Source of the DNA: Nostoc sp. JL34
GTDB taxonomy: Bacteria > Cyanobacteriota > Cyanobacteriia > Cyanobacteriales > Nostocaceae
Assembly (NCBI RefSeq): GCF_017114945.1
Contig: NZ_JABXKQ010000056.1
Coordinates: forward strand, 62,001 to 126,000
Reading direction: 5' to 3'
DNA: 64,000 nt
Shown piece after piece: positions 1 to 9,020 of the stretch. Every line of letters starts with the position of its first letter. Within the stretch, counting starts at the first letter, position 1. Under the pieces are notes generated by a model. That model did not search any database and was not told where the DNA came from. It saw only the letters and a list, made by a program, of their open reading frames with translations. The position numbers and the translations under genes were made by a program.

Positions 1-16
1 TTGGATTGTCACCTTG

Positions 17-274
17 ATGGCATTCCCACAGATAGCACTCTCTCAATTAAGGCAAGGAAAAGGTTTAAAATCACCAGGCTTTAGTGTTATTCAATTCCTC
101 GAAGGGGTCGTAGATGAGATGAACTCCCCCACTGATGAACAAGCGGCATTAATTCGGATAACTTTAGAGCGCAAGGCTATGAGCTACCCTGACCGATACG
201 ACCAAGAGAGTTTACTGAACTTGCATAAAGCTAAAATGCACCTTGAGATGGCTATCGGACTGCTAAATCAGTAA
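17..274 (+). CDS. Small hypothetical protein
   Basis: I do not recognise this family. The frame codes for about 85 residues with a mixed, soluble, helix-prone composition and no signal peptide or membrane segment. A TTG lies directly before the ATG at 17, and the frame stays open to the window edge, so the gene may begin upstream and be longer. A stem-loop with a T-run follows 26 bases after the stop, which supports a genuine transcript end. No function is proposed. Confidence 0.45.
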   Translation: MAFPQIALSQLRQGKGLKSPGFSVIQFLEGVVDEMNSPTDEQAALIRITLERKAMSYPDRYDQESLLNLHKAKMHLEMAIGLLNQ

Positions 275-299
275 ATCAGTTTACAAGCCGAAAGTAGTT

Positions 300-331
300 A
301 GTCCCTAGCAACCTAAAGCTGGGGACTTTTC
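300..331 (+). terminator. Rho-independent terminator
   Basis: AGTCCC-t-AGC pairs with GCT-g-GGGACT across an 8-base loop and is followed by TTTT. It lies just after the first gene and before the methyltransferase gene at 410. Confidence 0.6.
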
Positions 332-409
332 TATATCCTATATACCCAAAGGGTTTGCTGTCGCTATTAACCCTTATGCTGAAAGGGAAAATAAAAACAA
401 ACAACAGCT

Positions 410-1273
410 ATGAAATTTTTACAAAATCTCATCCTCCGTCAAAGTTTACTGAAAGCCCTGACTCTAGCTTTCCTTGTATTGGCAGCTGTGATATCCCCCA
501 ATGTTTTAGCCAACGAAAGCGAAAAAGCGACATTCAACGGCACAACCACACTCCAAACTATACTCACCAGCAGTCATCGTTCAGAGCAGAATCGCCTTCG
601 AGACAAGTACCGCCACCCAGCCCAGACTCTCGAATTCTTCGGTCTGCGCCCAAATATGACGGTAGTTGAATTGTGGCCAGGAAGCGGCTGGTATACTGAG
701 ATATTAGCCCCCTTTCTAGCGCCCAAGGGACAACTGATAGTTACTAACTTTGCTCCAAGCACAAGTAAACCCGCTTTGGCTTTGCAAGAGAAACTGGCAG
801 CGAATCCAGAGATTTTTGGTAAAGTCAAAGTAGCCCAAATCAATCCCCCAAATGAACTTACTCTAGCCCCAGAAAACTCTGTGGACATAGTTGTTACCTT
901 CCGCAATATTCACAACTGGGTGAAAGCTGGCTATGCAGAGCAGGTTTACGCAGCGGCTTACAAAGCATTGAAGCCAGGGGGCATTTTAGGAGTGGAAGAA
1001 CACCGCGCCCTTGGGGGGACTTCTTTACAAGAGAGTATCAAAACGGGCTATATGTCTGAAGATGGGGTAATTGCTGCTGTGGAGAAGGCTGGCTTCAAAT
1101 TAGTAGGTAAATCAGAGATTAATGCCAACGCAAAAGATACCAAAGACTATCCGGGCGGAGTTTGGACACTACCACCAACCTTGAGCCAAGGTGAAAAAGA
1201 TAGGGAACGCTTCCTCACTATTGGAGAGAGCGATCGCATGACCCTCAAGTTTATCAAACCCAAAGCCTTGTAA
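410..1273 (+). CDS. Secreted class I SAM-dependent methyltransferase-like protein
   Basis: This 287-residue protein starts with a basic stretch and a hydrophobic core (residues about 15-33, ending near VLAN), a Sec signal peptide, so it probably acts in the periplasm or lumen. A Rossmann-type methyltransferase domain follows, with the glycine-rich SAM motif VVELWPGSGWYTEIL near residues 83-97 and a post-I acidic/hydrophobic strand (VDIVVTFRNIHNW) near 160. It resembles the predicted-methyltransferase group that carries a leader peptide (COG4798 type). The substrate is unknown. It stands alone, convergent with the next gene. Confidence 0.75.
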   Translation: MKFLQNLILRQSLLKALTLAFLVLAAVISPNVLANESEKATFNGTTTLQTILTSSHRSEQNRLRDKYRHPAQTLEFFGLRPNMTVVELWPGSGWYTEILAPFLAPKGQLIVTNFAPSTSKPALALQEKLAANPEIFGKVKVAQINPPNELTLAPENSVDIVVTFRNIHNWVKAGYAEQVYAAAYKALKPGGILGVEEHRALGGTSLQESIKTGYMSEDGVIAAVEKAGFKLVGKSEINANAKDTKDYPGGVWTLPPTLSQGEKDRERFLTIGESDRMTLKFIKPKAL

Positions 1274-1352
1274 CAGGGAGATGATTGAATGGGAAGACAA
1301 CTTGCCTTCTGATAATCGCACAAATGGCAGCTTTCAAGCGATCGCGTGAGAA

Positions 1353-1802
1353 TTATTGACGCTGATCTAGCAAGACATCAAAATGTTTAACCTTAGTTTC
1401 GGGTTCAATTAGATACTGGTTATCTTTGGGCAAAGGGTGTACTTTTTCTATATCATTGCCAGCAAAGGCACGAATAGCATCCCTGGAATTCCAATAAGAG
1501 ATGACAGTAAACTCTGTAGTTGTGCCATTAGTACGACGAAATACTTGCACTCCTAAATTCCCAGGAATCGATTGAATTTTCTTGACTCCAGCTTCAGTTA
1601 AATATTTATAATATTCATCTGCTTTATTCGTGAGTGTTTGACCATGCCAAATACGTGCAACTACTGTTTTGGCTTGGGTAGTGCTGCCATTAATTTTAGA
1701 TGGAACAGCGTTAGGCTCAGTCTGTGCAACTGCTAAAAAAGGTAAAGAACCAACTAATAGTGTGGCTCCAAGAAGTATGCCGAAAAATTTTTCTCTTCTC
1801 AT
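1353..1802 (-). CDS. Exported antibiotic-biosynthesis-monooxygenase (ABM) fold protein
   Basis: A protein of 149 residues with an N-terminal signal peptide (basic RREK, then a hydrophobic core ending at VAQT near residue 27). The mature part looks like a dimeric alpha/beta-barrel ABM domain: RIWHGQTLTNKADEYYKYL at the start, a QVFRRTNGTTTEFTVISYW core strand pair, and a late HPLPKD segment. Such domains are heme-degrading or quinol monooxygenases, or simply ligand-binding folds, so no reaction is assigned. It is convergent with the methyltransferase, and only 79 bases separate the stops. Confidence 0.65.
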   Translation of the reverse strand: MRREKFFGILLGATLLVGSLPFLAVAQTEPNAVPSKINGSTTQAKTVVARIWHGQTLTNKADEYYKYLTEAGVKKIQSIPGNLGVQVFRRTNGTTTEFTVISYWNSRDAIRAFAGNDIEKVHPLPKDNQYLIEPETKVKHFDVLLDQRQ

Positions 1803-1987
1803 TGCGAATCTTGTGCTAGGGTTAGCAGATTTTAGCGATGATATTTTTTTAGAACATTGTCAAGCTCACAAAATAGAATACAAGATATTGGTTATGGTGG
1901 CAAAGTAGATTTGAGCGAGTAAGAATATTTGCTTTGCCACCTTATGTGCGATCGCTCCCTCGCCAGATCACAACCCCAAATTTAGCT

Positions 1988-2788
1988 TTAGCCTTTGAAA
2001 ATGATATCGTACAGTGACAGTAAAACCTCAACCACAATCAAGATCACCACATACCACTCTACTCGCTGACTACTGCTATGCTGCATGAACTCCAGCACCG
2101 TTTGGGCGGTTTGGGAAATTAGCTCTAGTTTACGTTCCAGGGCATGGTGACGCTCACGGATTTCATATTCATCTTCCAAGCGCAGATATAAGTTTTCTAG
2201 CTGTGGAGATTCCCAAAGTAACTCCGGCTTATCGATAATCTCTACTTGACCCACAATTTTATGTTGAACTAATAGGGTAGTCCCAAGTTGACGTAGTAAT
2301 TCCCGGCTTTGTTGTCTACTCCTGTTTTCACGCTGGAGACTAGCTGCAAACGGTTCAATTTGATCGAATACAGTTGCTAGGCTGGTTTCATAGTGAGACA
2401 GCACAACACTCTTAGCGAGAATATCAGCCACTATCTGCAAGCGTTCTATACTCAATTCATGCAGTAAAATTTTTCCTTCTTTAGCTCGTTCACTTTCCAT
2501 AATATTGAGATGAACTTCCACCTCTTCTGTTTCCGGGTCGCCAAAAGGGCCGCTAATTTGAGAAGATAGTTTGGTCAAAAAGGCTATCTTTTCTACAGGC
2601 TCAAGATTAAACAGGACAACTGCACCATAGCCCAAGAGTACTGCGTACCCTTCTTCACCGGCTTTAACCATTACTGGCATACTCGCCAAGCAAACGTAAT
2701 TATCCAGCGTCTGTAAGTTAATACCTTTACCAAGAAATAGGGCCTGCGCTCTAAATCTATCTTTGTCATTAAAAAGGAGTTTTTGCAT
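1988..2788 (-). CDS. DUF155 / RMD1 (YagE) family protein
   Basis: A 266-residue protein of the RMD1/Sif2 (DUF155) family, known from fungal and human mitochondria (RMND1) and common in cyanobacteria. Visible features are the N-terminal strand-rich region with GYAVLLGYGAVVLFNL near residues 47-62, the acidic segment DPETEEVEVHL, a helical middle with ERLQIVADILAKSVVLSHYE, and a C-terminal membrane helix (WYVVILIVVEVLLSLYDII) that would anchor it. The family is placed in membrane organisation or translation at membranes in eukaryotes; its bacterial role is unknown. It is a single gene without evident operon partners. Confidence 0.8.
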   Translation of the reverse strand: MQKLLFNDKDRFRAQALFLGKGINLQTLDNYVCLASMPVMVKAGEEGYAVLLGYGAVVLFNLEPVEKIAFLTKLSSQISGPFGDPETEEVEVHLNIMESERAKEGKILLHELSIERLQIVADILAKSVVLSHYETSLATVFDQIEPFAASLQRENRSRQQSRELLRQLGTTLLVQHKIVGQVEIIDKPELLWESPQLENLYLRLEDEYEIRERHHALERKLELISQTAQTVLEFMQHSSSQRVEWYVVILIVVEVLLSLYDIIFKG

Positions 2789-2864
2789 TGTTGCCCGGAA
2801 GCTATATTCTGCCTGCTTTACTGCTCTGGTAGCGATAGTAATTTATGCCTGTTGTCAGAAATAA

Positions 2865-2981
2865 CTACAATCCCAGCTTACCAATAAATTTATCCAGTAC
2901 TACTACCAGGAACTTCCAAATCAAAAAATATCCAATTGCTATGGTATCAATAGGCAGTGTCGGCATATCTAAAGCACTCAT
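2865..2981 (-). CDS. Possible 38-residue membrane microprotein
   Basis: A short reading frame starts at ATG 2981 and reads MSALDMPTLPIDTIAIG, then a hydrophobic helix (YFLIWKFLVVVLDKFIGKL). It could be a small single-pass protein, but the only support is its composition; an in-frame ATG at 3050 would give 61 residues. The rest of the spacer 2789-3169 is AT-rich and shows no further gene. Confidence 0.25.
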   Translation of the reverse strand: MSALDMPTLPIDTIAIGYFLIWKFLVVVLDKFIGKLGL

Positions 2982-3169
2982 ATAAATTTGACAAAACCCA
3001 TAATCTTGGTAACAAAATTTCAATCTGTCAAAGTACATTGGGATTGTCAAATTATGGCTGGATATATGATACCCTGTAAGCGTATTTTATAATCATAGAT
3101 ATCTTGAAATGAGTCTTCTAAGCAATCTCTAATAATTAAAAAAGATAGTGGAAATATAAAATTAACGTT

Positions 3170-3766
3170 CTAGCTTTTACTAACTATAGAAATATTTCGT
3201 AGAATACTCACAATTTCAATTGGGTCTAACCGATTAGTATAATCTGCGTCAACAAAAGCATAAACAACTTTTCCATCTTGAGAAACTACAAATGTAGCTG
3301 GGATGGGTAGTTCAAAAGACTCATCCCCATTGTATCTAGGTAACACATGACCTTTCTCGTGCAACATAGGTCTTAGATGCTCTGGGATTTGAAACACAAT
3401 CCCAAATTGACGAGCAATTATATTGCTACGATCGCTCAAAACTTCATACGTTAATTCATGTTTTTCTACAGTTGATATAGTATGATGATTATTTTGAGGT
3501 GAAATAGCAATTAGTGATGCACCTAATGTTTTAATTGCAGGTAATGCTTGCTGGAGTCCTGCTAGTTCTAAATTACAGAAAGGACACCAAGAACCTCGAA
3601 AAAAGGAAATAACTACAGGGCCAGTAACTAGGAGTTTTTGTAATTCTACTAGTTGACCGAAAGCATTAGGTAAAATTAAATTCGGAGTAATATCTCCTAC
3701 CTTTAAACTTTGGTCAATCATTCCTGAAGAAATTAGTTCATTTTTGAGAGACTCTGTAAAATTCAT
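3170..3766 (-). CDS. Peroxiredoxin-like (AhpC/TSA, redoxin) protein
   Basis: This 198-residue thioredoxin-fold protein has the redoxin core FFRGSWCPFCNLEL, with cysteines at about residues 61 and 64 (CPFC). It therefore has both a peroxidatic-type Cys and a nearby resolving Cys, unlike classical 2-Cys AhpC. The later FVVSQDGKVVYAFVDADYTNR segment is typical of PRX-like proteins. Likely role: thiol-dependent peroxide reduction in the cytoplasm using an unknown electron donor. No signal peptide is seen. A small unknown frame lies just upstream on the same strand. Confidence 0.75.
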   Translation of the reverse strand: MNFTESLKNELISSGMIDQSLKVGDITPNLILPNAFGQLVELQKLLVTGPVVISFFRGSWCPFCNLELAGLQQALPAIKTLGASLIAISPQNNHHTISTVEKHELTYEVLSDRSNIIARQFGIVFQIPEHLRPMLHEKGHVLPRYNGDESFELPIPATFVVSQDGKVVYAFVDADYTNRLDPIEIVSILRNISIVSKS

Positions 3767-3788
3767 CGTAATTTCCCTGAAAGTTCAT

Positions 3789-3998
3789 CTATACTTTTAT
3801 GTACCTTTTTAGTGCTTTATAGAGAAATACTGTTGCAGTGAATTTACTGAAAAGTAATAAAATCAATTTTTTAATAAAAGTAGACCCTTGGATTTGCATT
3901 GCTGGGATAATCGCTTTGAGTTCCAAGGGATGATTATCATCTACTACTCCTGTTACTAGAGAAGAGATGTATTTCTGCATTAATTGAGATGCTTGCAA
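3789..3998 (-). CDS. Small hypothetical protein or gene remnant
   Basis: Sixty-nine residues, starting hydrophilic and ending in a hydrophobic/basic helix (FIKKLILLLFSKFTATVFLY). It sits 9 bases downstream of the acyltransferase stop and 22 bases upstream of the peroxiredoxin-like start, all on the minus strand. I do not recognise it. It could be the tail of a decayed gene or a small membrane protein. Confidence 0.3.
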   Translation of the reverse strand: MQASQLMQKYISSLVTGVVDDNHPLELKAIIPAMQIQGSTFIKKLILLLFSKFTATVFLYKALKRYIKV

Positions 3999-4007
3999 TC
4001 CCCCTAA

Positions 4008-5390
4008 TTAAATTAAGCCTTCCAACGCATTTTGTAAATCATTCGTTACATCAGCAACAGCCTGCCTAGCAGCCAAACGATTCCCTTGATACGCGGGGTA
4101 ACGCTCAGAAACAGATATGGGTTCACCGATGGTAATTTTGACTTTTTGCTTACCCAATTGTGGACGCTGTACAACTTTATTGCCTTTGATTTTAGCTATC
4201 ATCTGCCATAAAATTAAAGTCGTTTCAGCAAACCTTTCTACAGTTGGATTTTCACGAATATAATTACCAGAAACTGCCACAAAACTTTCTACTAAACGCA
4301 TGTGCCACATCCGTGCATTCGCTTCTTCTGCAACGCGATCGCCTAAAGCTTTTTCGACAGCAGATACTCCTTTGACATCCTTAAATTCTTCTCTAAATAT
4401 ATAATTCCAACCTGCTTGTTCTACTCGCCGACAACGGTCACTCAAACTACCTTTAGACTGTAAATTAAAATATTGTTCTGATATTAACAGCGCTGCATTC
4501 AACAAAGCTTGCAAACGAACTGCTAAGGCTTCATTCCTATCAGGAATTTGCCCATCGACAATCTTGGGATCTGCTAGTTTTTGATGATAAAACCGGGTGT
4601 AAAATTCTTCCATTAGTAAAAGTAAATGTTCTGCCAAAGTCAACAAGCGGGGATAAAGCGACTCCACAGATGCATGTTCTGGTGGATTTGCAGGTAAACC
4701 ACTAGCCGCCTCTAATTCACTTAAAAGATTAGCGATCGCATCCCAAGGAGCATCAGTGTAACTATATTTAATCCCAACTGGTACAATTAGAACCTGTTGG
4801 TCACGTCCAGCTTTGTGCAAATCTTCAGCACACCAAAAGCCTAATTGGGCGATACCAGGTTCTAGGGGGCTAATATTCTCTGATAAACCATTGGTAGCAC
4901 CTTCAGGCGCAGCCGCCATCGGGAATTTTCCATTGGCGAACAAGTCACGCGCCGAACGTAACCCCGTCCAGTCAGCCTTACCTCGCTGAATCGGAGTACC
5001 ACCTAAATGAGAAGCAATCCAGCCAACGTGGGAACCTGCCCAGAGAGGAATGCCGCGATCGTAGATAAAATGAGCGTGAATGGGATGCTGTAGTGTTGTA
5101 CCTTGCGATCGTGCTACCTTTGGTACGAGTTGAGACAGCAAGTAACCTAAACAAAGTGGATCGTCTGTTTTCGGATGGCGAAATGCCAGCATAAAACGGA
5201 TCTTACCCTCCTGAAACTGGCGATAGAGATCCACTAAAACCTCTACGTTGTCTGCTTCAATTTGGGTAATAGCTGTTTGCCAGTTTATCCAACTGGGTAG
5301 CAACAGATGGACGAATCGTAGAAATAAGGGGTTAAACGCCGGAGGAATAAATTCTAAGGGTGCTTGTGCTTGATAAATTACATCTGCCAA
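4008..5390 (-). CDS. PlsC-type 1-acylglycerol-3-phosphate acyltransferase-like protein
   Basis: A 460-residue membrane-associated acyltransferase. The catalytic H(X4)D box is visible as FRHPKTDDP (His near residue 72, Asp near 77) and the phosphate-binding block as AAPEGATNG near residue 180. Another conserved element is GGTPIQRGKADW. The C-terminal half is a long helical extension with no clear domain. Expected activity is transfer of an acyl chain to a lysophospholipid or related acceptor; the substrate is not evident, and the protein is longer than PlsC (about 240 residues). It is divergent from proS. Confidence 0.75.
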   Translation of the reverse strand: MADVIYQAQAPLEFIPPAFNPLFLRFVHLLLPSWINWQTAITQIEADNVEVLVDLYRQFQEGKIRFMLAFRHPKTDDPLCLGYLLSQLVPKVARSQGTTLQHPIHAHFIYDRGIPLWAGSHVGWIASHLGGTPIQRGKADWTGLRSARDLFANGKFPMAAAPEGATNGLSENISPLEPGIAQLGFWCAEDLHKAGRDQQVLIVPVGIKYSYTDAPWDAIANLLSELEAASGLPANPPEHASVESLYPRLLTLAEHLLLLMEEFYTRFYHQKLADPKIVDGQIPDRNEALAVRLQALLNAALLISEQYFNLQSKGSLSDRCRRVEQAGWNYIFREEFKDVKGVSAVEKALGDRVAEEANARMWHMRLVESFVAVSGNYIRENPTVERFAETTLILWQMIAKIKGNKVVQRPQLGKQKVKITIGEPISVSERYPAYQGNRLAARQAVADVTNDLQNALEGLI

Positions 5391-5540
5391 GGTAGTTTTC
5401 TCCTAAAGTTGCGATAAAAAAAGGCGGAAAGTTGTAAGTAAAAGTGAAAAAGAAATAACGCTGTGTACTTTGTACTTCATCCTTAATACTTCATACTTTA
5501 GTTGACATAGAAATTAGCGATCAAAGAAAGGCTATAAACG

Positions 5541-7574
5541 ATGCGACTGTCACAAATGTTATTCGTTACACTCCGAGACGATCCAGCTGATGCTGAGATT
5601 CCCAGCCATAAGTTATTACTCCGTGCAGGTTACATTCGTCGTATCGGTAGTGGTCTTTATGCTTATTTGCCTTTAATGTGGCGGGTACTGCAAAAAGCTT
5701 CCCAGATTGTGCGAGAAGAAATGAACGCTACAGGCGCACAAGAATGTCTTTTGCCACAATTACAACCTGCTGATTTATGGAAGGAATCGGGACGCTGGGA
5801 CACTTACACGAAAGCTGAGGGGATCATGTTTTCCCTGATTGACCGCCGTGAGCAACAATTAGGATTAGGGCCAACTCATGAGGAAGTAATCACAGCGATC
5901 GCTCGTGATATGATTCGCTCTTATCGCCAGCTACCCCTACACCTCTACCAAATTCAAACCAAATTCCGCGATGAAATTCGTCCCCGCTTTGGTTTAATGC
6001 GCGGACGAGAGTTTATCATGAAGGACGGCTACTCTTTCCATGCCGATGAAGCCAGCCTCAAAGAAACTTACCAGGATATGTATAAAGCGTACAGCAATAT
6101 CCTGCGGCGTTCTGGTTTAGCTTTTCGGGCAGTAGAGGCTGATTCTGGTGCAATTGGTGGTTCTGGTTCCACAGAATTTATGATTTTGGCGGAAGCTGGT
6201 GAAGACGAAGTTCTCTACACTGATGATGGGAAATACGCTGCTAACGTAGAAAAGGCTGTTTCTTTACCAATTGACAGCGAACCTTCACGGTTTACAAGCT
6301 ATGAGAAACGCGATACACCTGGAACAGAAACGATTGAAAAAGTCTGTCAACTCCTCAACTGTTCTCCCACTCAATTGGTCAAAAACGTTCTGTATAAGGC
6401 CGTTTATGCTAACGATAATGCTTTACTCGTTCTAGTGAGTATTCGTGGCGATCAAGAAATAAATGAAGTTAAACTTCTGAACGAATTAGCAAAAGTACAA
6501 GATCAGTATGCTGGTACTTCAACAGTTTTATCTTTAACTATTTCTGACACAAGCGATCAGAATATCTGGGCAACAAAACCTTTACCTATTGGCTATATTG
6601 CTCCTGATTTACCTAATGATTATATTGCTACTCGGACATTTACAAGGCAAGAACTCCAAGAGAAACTGGAATTAAACCTGGATGAACTTAATGAGATTCT
6701 CCAAGATTTACCATTATCTCCATCGTATAGTTTGCCGGATGTAAGACAAGCAGTTGAGAAAAAATTTAATCAGTCTAATCCTAAGTCTCATTCTCCTCAA
6801 ATTAATATCCTGTTGAAGGCACTTGAAAAAACAAGAAAATTGCAATTACAGTATCCCATTCCTAAATTTCTGCGGTATATTGATAAAACCGTAGTTGACT
6901 TAAAGAACTTTGTCACCGGTGCAAATGAATCTGGTTATCACGTAGTCGGTGCTAATTGGGGTGAGGAATTTAGGCTCAGTGACTTTTATGAAGTAGATGT
7001 GCGGAAGGCAAGACCAGGCGATCGCGCCATTCACAACCCAGAACAAACTCTTGCAAGCGCCCGTGGAATTGAAGCAGGTCACATTTTCCAATTAGGCACT
7101 AAATATTCCCAAGCGATGGGTGCAACTTATACCAATGAACAGGGTGAAGAAAAGCCGTTATTTATGGGTTGTTTTGGTGTAGGCGTGTCGCGGTTAGCAC
7201 AAGCTGCCGTAGAGCAATCTTACGATAAAGATGGGATTATTTGGCCAGTTGCGATCGCACCCTATCACGCGATTGTCACAATTCCTAACATTAAGGATGC
7301 TCAACAAATCGAAATCGCTCAAAAACTTTACACAGAACTCAATCAAGCGGGAATTGAAACCCTACTAGATGACCGCGATGAACGTGCTGGAGTGAAATTT
7401 AAAGATGCTGACTTGATTGGCATACCTTATAGAATTGTCACCGGGCGGGCGATCGCTAATGGCAAAGTTGAAGTTGTAGAAAGAGCCACCCGTAAATCTC
7501 AAGAAATAGTCATTGATGAAGTTACAACTACACTTAAACAGTGGATTAGCGAAGCAATAGGGTATAGAGCATAG
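5541..7574 (+). CDS. proS: Prolyl-tRNA synthetase with an expanded editing domain
   Basis: Class II ProRS, 677 residues. Motif 2 appears as [17 protein letters not shown] and motif 3 as [13 protein letters not shown]. The C-terminal anticodon-binding domain begins near residue 575 ([11 protein letters not shown]). The bacterial-type editing insertion (INS/YbaK-like, residues about 230-460) is present, with [14 protein letters not shown] and LVKNVLYKA. Inside it, residues about 363-440 look like an extra helical, Gln/Leu/Lys-rich segment absent from ordinary bacterial enzymes, which explains a length about 75 residues above the usual 600. The flanking core (DYIAT... and [20 protein letters not shown]) is intact, so the enzyme should be functional. 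Confidence 0.93.
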   Translation: MRLSQMLFVTLRDDPADAEIPSHKLLLRAGYIRRIGSGLYAYLPLMWRVLQKASQIVREEMNATGAQECLLPQLQPADLWKESGRWDTYTKAEGIMFSLIDRREQQLGLGPTHEEVITAIARDMIRSYRQLPLHLYQIQTKFRDEIRPRFGLMRGREFIMKDGYSFHADEASLKETYQDMYKAYSNILRRSGLAFRAVEADSGAIGGSGSTEFMILAEAGEDEVLYTDDGKYAANVEKAVSLPIDSEPSRFTSYEKRDTPGTETIEKVCQLLNCSPTQLVKNVLYKAVYANDNALLVLVSIRGDQEINEVKLLNELAKVQDQYAGTSTVLSLTISDTSDQNIWATKPLPIGYIAPDLPNDYIATRTFTRQELQEKLELNLDELNEILQDLPLSPSYSLPDVRQAVEKKFNQSNPKSHSPQINILLKALEKTRKLQLQYPIPKFLRYIDKTVVDLKNFVTGANESGYHVVGANWGEEFRLSDFYEVDVRKARPGDRAIHNPEQTLASARGIEAGHIFQLGTKYSQAMGATYTNEQGEEKPLFMGCFGVGVSRLAQAAVEQSYDKDGIIWPVAIAPYHAIVTIPNIKDAQQIEIAQKLYTELNQAGIETLLDDRDERAGVKFKDADLIGIPYRIVTGRAIANGKVEVVERATRKSQEIVIDEVTTTLKQWISEAIGYRA

Positions 7575-7920
7575 GGCAAAACAGTTCCGAGTCCTGAGTA
7601 AATAAGTAAAATGTCCGACTAGGTACGGGCTAAACCCTAGCTATCCGCTAACAGCACTCAGTACTCAGTACTCATGAGAGCATTAGTTCTTTCTCCCTTA
7701 TCCCCCTCATCTCCTCATTCCCCACTCCCCAAAATTTACATAATTTGGTAGGTGACGAATTAGAAATAAAAATTCTAAGATTGAATTAGGGACTTGCAGA
7801 ATTAAAAGGGAAAAAGTCTCCTCCAGGTTGTGGGAAACTCTCCACTTGTAAGTATCGTCTTTAACCAGGCTGCTCCTCACATAACTACCATATCAGCCCT
7901 CAGTCAGGAAGGTTTTGAAC
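7575..7920 (+). other. Intergenic spacer with short heptamer repeat
   Basis: No gene seen. It contains a short ACTCAGT tandem repeat near 7653-7673 and pyrimidine-rich low-complexity sequence (7690-7732). A purine-rich Shine-Dalgarno (AGGAAGG) at about 7906-7912 precedes the ATG at 7921. Confidence 0.5.
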
Positions 7921-8532
7921 ATGAAAGACCAACAAGGATCTAATCGTATTTCTTCAGGCGTAATTGCAGCCGTCTCAGCAGCGGTTGTAGCGGTGGGTGG
8001 CGGCGTAGCTTGGTTTACTTCACAATCTAGCAATACTCCCATACCGTCAAACCCCTCTGGGCAAATCGCTCAACCAGCACAGCCATCAACTAGGCAGCCA
8101 GCTAATGAGCAAACCCCTAATGTTTATTGGCTAAGACCAAAGGACAAAAATGTTGCTTTGGTTCCCCAGCCTGTTAAAGTAGCTTCTGTACTGCCTAACC
8201 AGGCTTTAGAAGCAGCTTTCCAAAGTTTATTAGCAGGCCCAACAGAAGGGACAGATTCTACAACCATCCCTAAAGGAACCAAGCTGTTGGGGCTGAAATC
8301 AGAAAATGACGAGGTTCACGTTAATTTATCTGAAGATTTTACCAGTGGTGGTGGTAGCACCTCAATGATGGGCCGCGTAGGACAAGTTGTTTACACTGCA
8401 ACAACTTTAAATCCAAAAGCTAAGGTGTACATTGACGTAAACGGCAAACCGTTGGATGTTTTAGGCGGTGAGGGTGTAGAGTTACAACAACCGCTAACTC
8501 GTGAAAGCTTTCAGAAAAATTATCCGCTTTAG
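7921..8532 (+). CDS. GerMN domain protein with N-terminal membrane anchor
   Basis: A protein of about 203 residues. The ATG at 7921 is preferred over the TTG at 7915 because AGGAAGG lies about 8 bases upstream. The N-terminus has a signal-anchor helix (IAAVSAAVVAVGGGVAWF), then a Pro/Gln/Ser-rich linker to about residue 65. The GerMN (sporulation/spore germination) domain follows: ALEAAFQSLLAGPTEG, IPKGTKLLGLKSEN, VHVNLSEDFTSGG, QVVYTATTLNPKAKVYIDVNGK. In cyanobacteria such proteins are envelope proteins of uncertain role, since these organisms do not form endospores. A TCATTAG tandem repeat follows the stop. Confidence 0.8.
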   Translation: MKDQQGSNRISSGVIAAVSAAVVAVGGGVAWFTSQSSNTPIPSNPSGQIAQPAQPSTRQPANEQTPNVYWLRPKDKNVALVPQPVKVASVLPNQALEAAFQSLLAGPTEGTDSTTIPKGTKLLGLKSENDEVHVNLSEDFTSGGGSTSMMGRVGQVVYTATTLNPKAKVYIDVNGKPLDVLGGEGVELQQPLTRESFQKNYPL

Positions 8533-8605
8533 TCATTAGTCATTGGTCATTAGTCATTAGTCATTAGTTTTTCACAAATGACAAAGGACAAATGACAAAG
8601 GACAA
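8533..8605. repeat. STRR heptamer repeat (TCATTAG family)
   Basis: Roughly five head-to-tail copies of TCATTAG/TCATTGG, followed by the mirror-type units ACAAATG and ACAAAGG. The same family recurs in the spacers near 10313, 13300, 18613, 26867, 45860 and 46717. Confidence 0.8.
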
Positions 8606-8610
8606 CTGAC

Positions 8611-8958
8611 CTAACGTTTGCTATTTAACACACGAAAATTACGGGCTTGCTGCTCTAACCTTGTAGCGAGGCGATCGCAAACCCGATTACACAAATCAAA
8701 AATCATTTGATCTTCCACCCGGTAATAGGCGCAAGTTCCTTCACTGCGGCGGCTAAGAATACCTGCTTGCCACATTACCTTCAGGTGTTTTGACACATTT
8801 GCCTGAGAAGTCTGTGTTGCCTCTACCAACTCTTGCACGCATTTTTCTTCATCCCGTAATAAGTGCAGCAGCCGCAGGCGCATTGGCTCACTTAACAGGC
8901 TGAAGTATTCAGCTACTTGTTGCACCACTTCTGGTGGTAAAGGCAACGTTTGTTTCAT
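8611..8958 (-). CDS. ArsR/SmtB-family winged-helix regulator
   Basis: A 115-residue winged HTH protein. The helix-turn-helix is VQELVEATQTSQANVSKHLKV, preceded by SEPMRLRLLHLL and followed by the wing GTCAYYRVED, the order of ArsR repressors. The alpha-3 metal site of SmtB/ArsR (ELCVC) is reduced to a single cysteine (EKCVQEL), while a C-terminal helix carries CNRVC. The sensed ligand is therefore probably not the classical As/Zn site and cannot be named. No adjacent transporter or efflux gene is visible; accB lies 62 bases upstream on the same strand. Confidence 0.85.
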   Translation of the reverse strand: MKQTLPLPPEVVQQVAEYFSLLSEPMRLRLLHLLRDEEKCVQELVEATQTSQANVSKHLKVMWQAGILSRRSEGTCAYYRVEDQMIFDLCNRVCDRLATRLEQQARNFRVLNSKR

Positions 8959-9020
8959 CAGGGTTAACCCGCAAAGACTGAAAGTTTTAACAATTACTCA
9001 CTTGATATATACATTAATAC

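Noticed and set aside
6627-6861. ProRS insertion considered as an intein
   Set aside because: Far too short for an intein, and no N-terminal Cys/Ser block or C-terminal His-Asn splice motif is present.
7834-7890. CTCCTCAC motif considered as a Yfr1-like small RNA
   Set aside because: The motif alone is short; no flanking stem or terminator hairpin is present.
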